The notes under the pieces are model-generated. The model worked only from the letters and a program-made list of their open reading frames with translations. It was not told the DNA's origin and did not search any database. From the NCBI GenBank assembly GCA_903895475.1, contig CAITUF010000285.1, forward strand, positions 1-7,011: a stretch of 7,011 nucleotides of DNA, given 5' to 3'. The DNA comes from an uncultured Opitutia bacterium (GTDB lineage Bacteria > Verrucomicrobiota > Verrucomicrobiia > Opitutales > UBA953). This document shows, in pieces, positions 6,971 through 7,011 of this stretch; within the stretch, counting starts at the first letter, position 1, and the number at the start of each line of letters is the position of its first letter. The translations under genes were made by a program, and so were the position numbers.

Positions 6971-7011
6971 TGCCTTCAGATTTCGTGCGGCCTGACCGAA
7001 GTCAAGCGAGC

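Noticed and set aside
6989..6997. GGCCTGACC near the right edge as a further copy of the palindrome
   Set aside because: It is one 9-bp half-arm without a partner. The same 9-mer occurs inside czcB coding sequence (4284-4292), so chance is sufficient.
6972..7008. TTGACT followed by a possible -10 upstream of the small gene
   Set aside because: The hexamers at 16-17 nt spacing match TATAAT at only two positions. The coding frame is also open here, so the region may be within the gene.

Overview
The window is GC-rich (clearly above 55% by eye), and every gene I can support lies on the minus strand. It reads as a piece of a Gram-negative chromosome: a tripartite envelope-spanning efflux system and a secreted polysaccharide-degrading enzyme. 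A soil or freshwater member of the Verrucomicrobiota (Opitutaceae-like) would fit the GC content, the form of the GH10 motifs and the scarcity of Shine-Dalgarno sequences. That taxonomic guess is inference only; no marker gene is present.

In transcription order (right to left), 6970-6602 encodes a short exported protein with a Cys/His-rich segment, which may begin outside the window. A 127-nt gap with two small hairpins follows. Next come a CzcC-type outer-membrane factor (6474-5158), a CzcB-type periplasmic adaptor (5123-3879) and a CzcA-type RND pump (3889-713). The gap between CzcC and CzcB is 34 nt, and CzcB and CzcA overlap by 11 nt, so these three form one operon in the canonical czcCBA order. 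The pump has the DFG...DGA...EN signature in TM4, which places it with divalent-cation (Zn/Co/Cd/Ni) HME-RND pumps rather than Cu/Ag CusA pumps. The small protein at the head sits where CzcI-like periplasmic proteins occur in other czc loci and is a candidate metal-binding accessory.

Downstream of czcA, 601-712 is non-coding. It holds a perfect 14-bp inverted repeat (651-685). A second, smaller palindrome with the same TCAGGCC/GGCCTGA core overlaps the czcA stop codon (713-728). This looks like a REP-like repeat doublet more than a classical terminator, because no T-tract follows. Beyond it, 600-1 is the first 200 codons of a secreted GH10 endo-xylanase-family enzyme. It is probably a separate transcription unit with no functional link to metal efflux.

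No tRNA, rRNA, CRISPR or transposase gene is visible. The window is mostly a conventional metal-efflux operon. The parts worth a second look are the Cys/His-rich leader protein, the apparently hairpin-less adaptor, the palindrome pair and the general lack of Shine-Dalgarno sequences.
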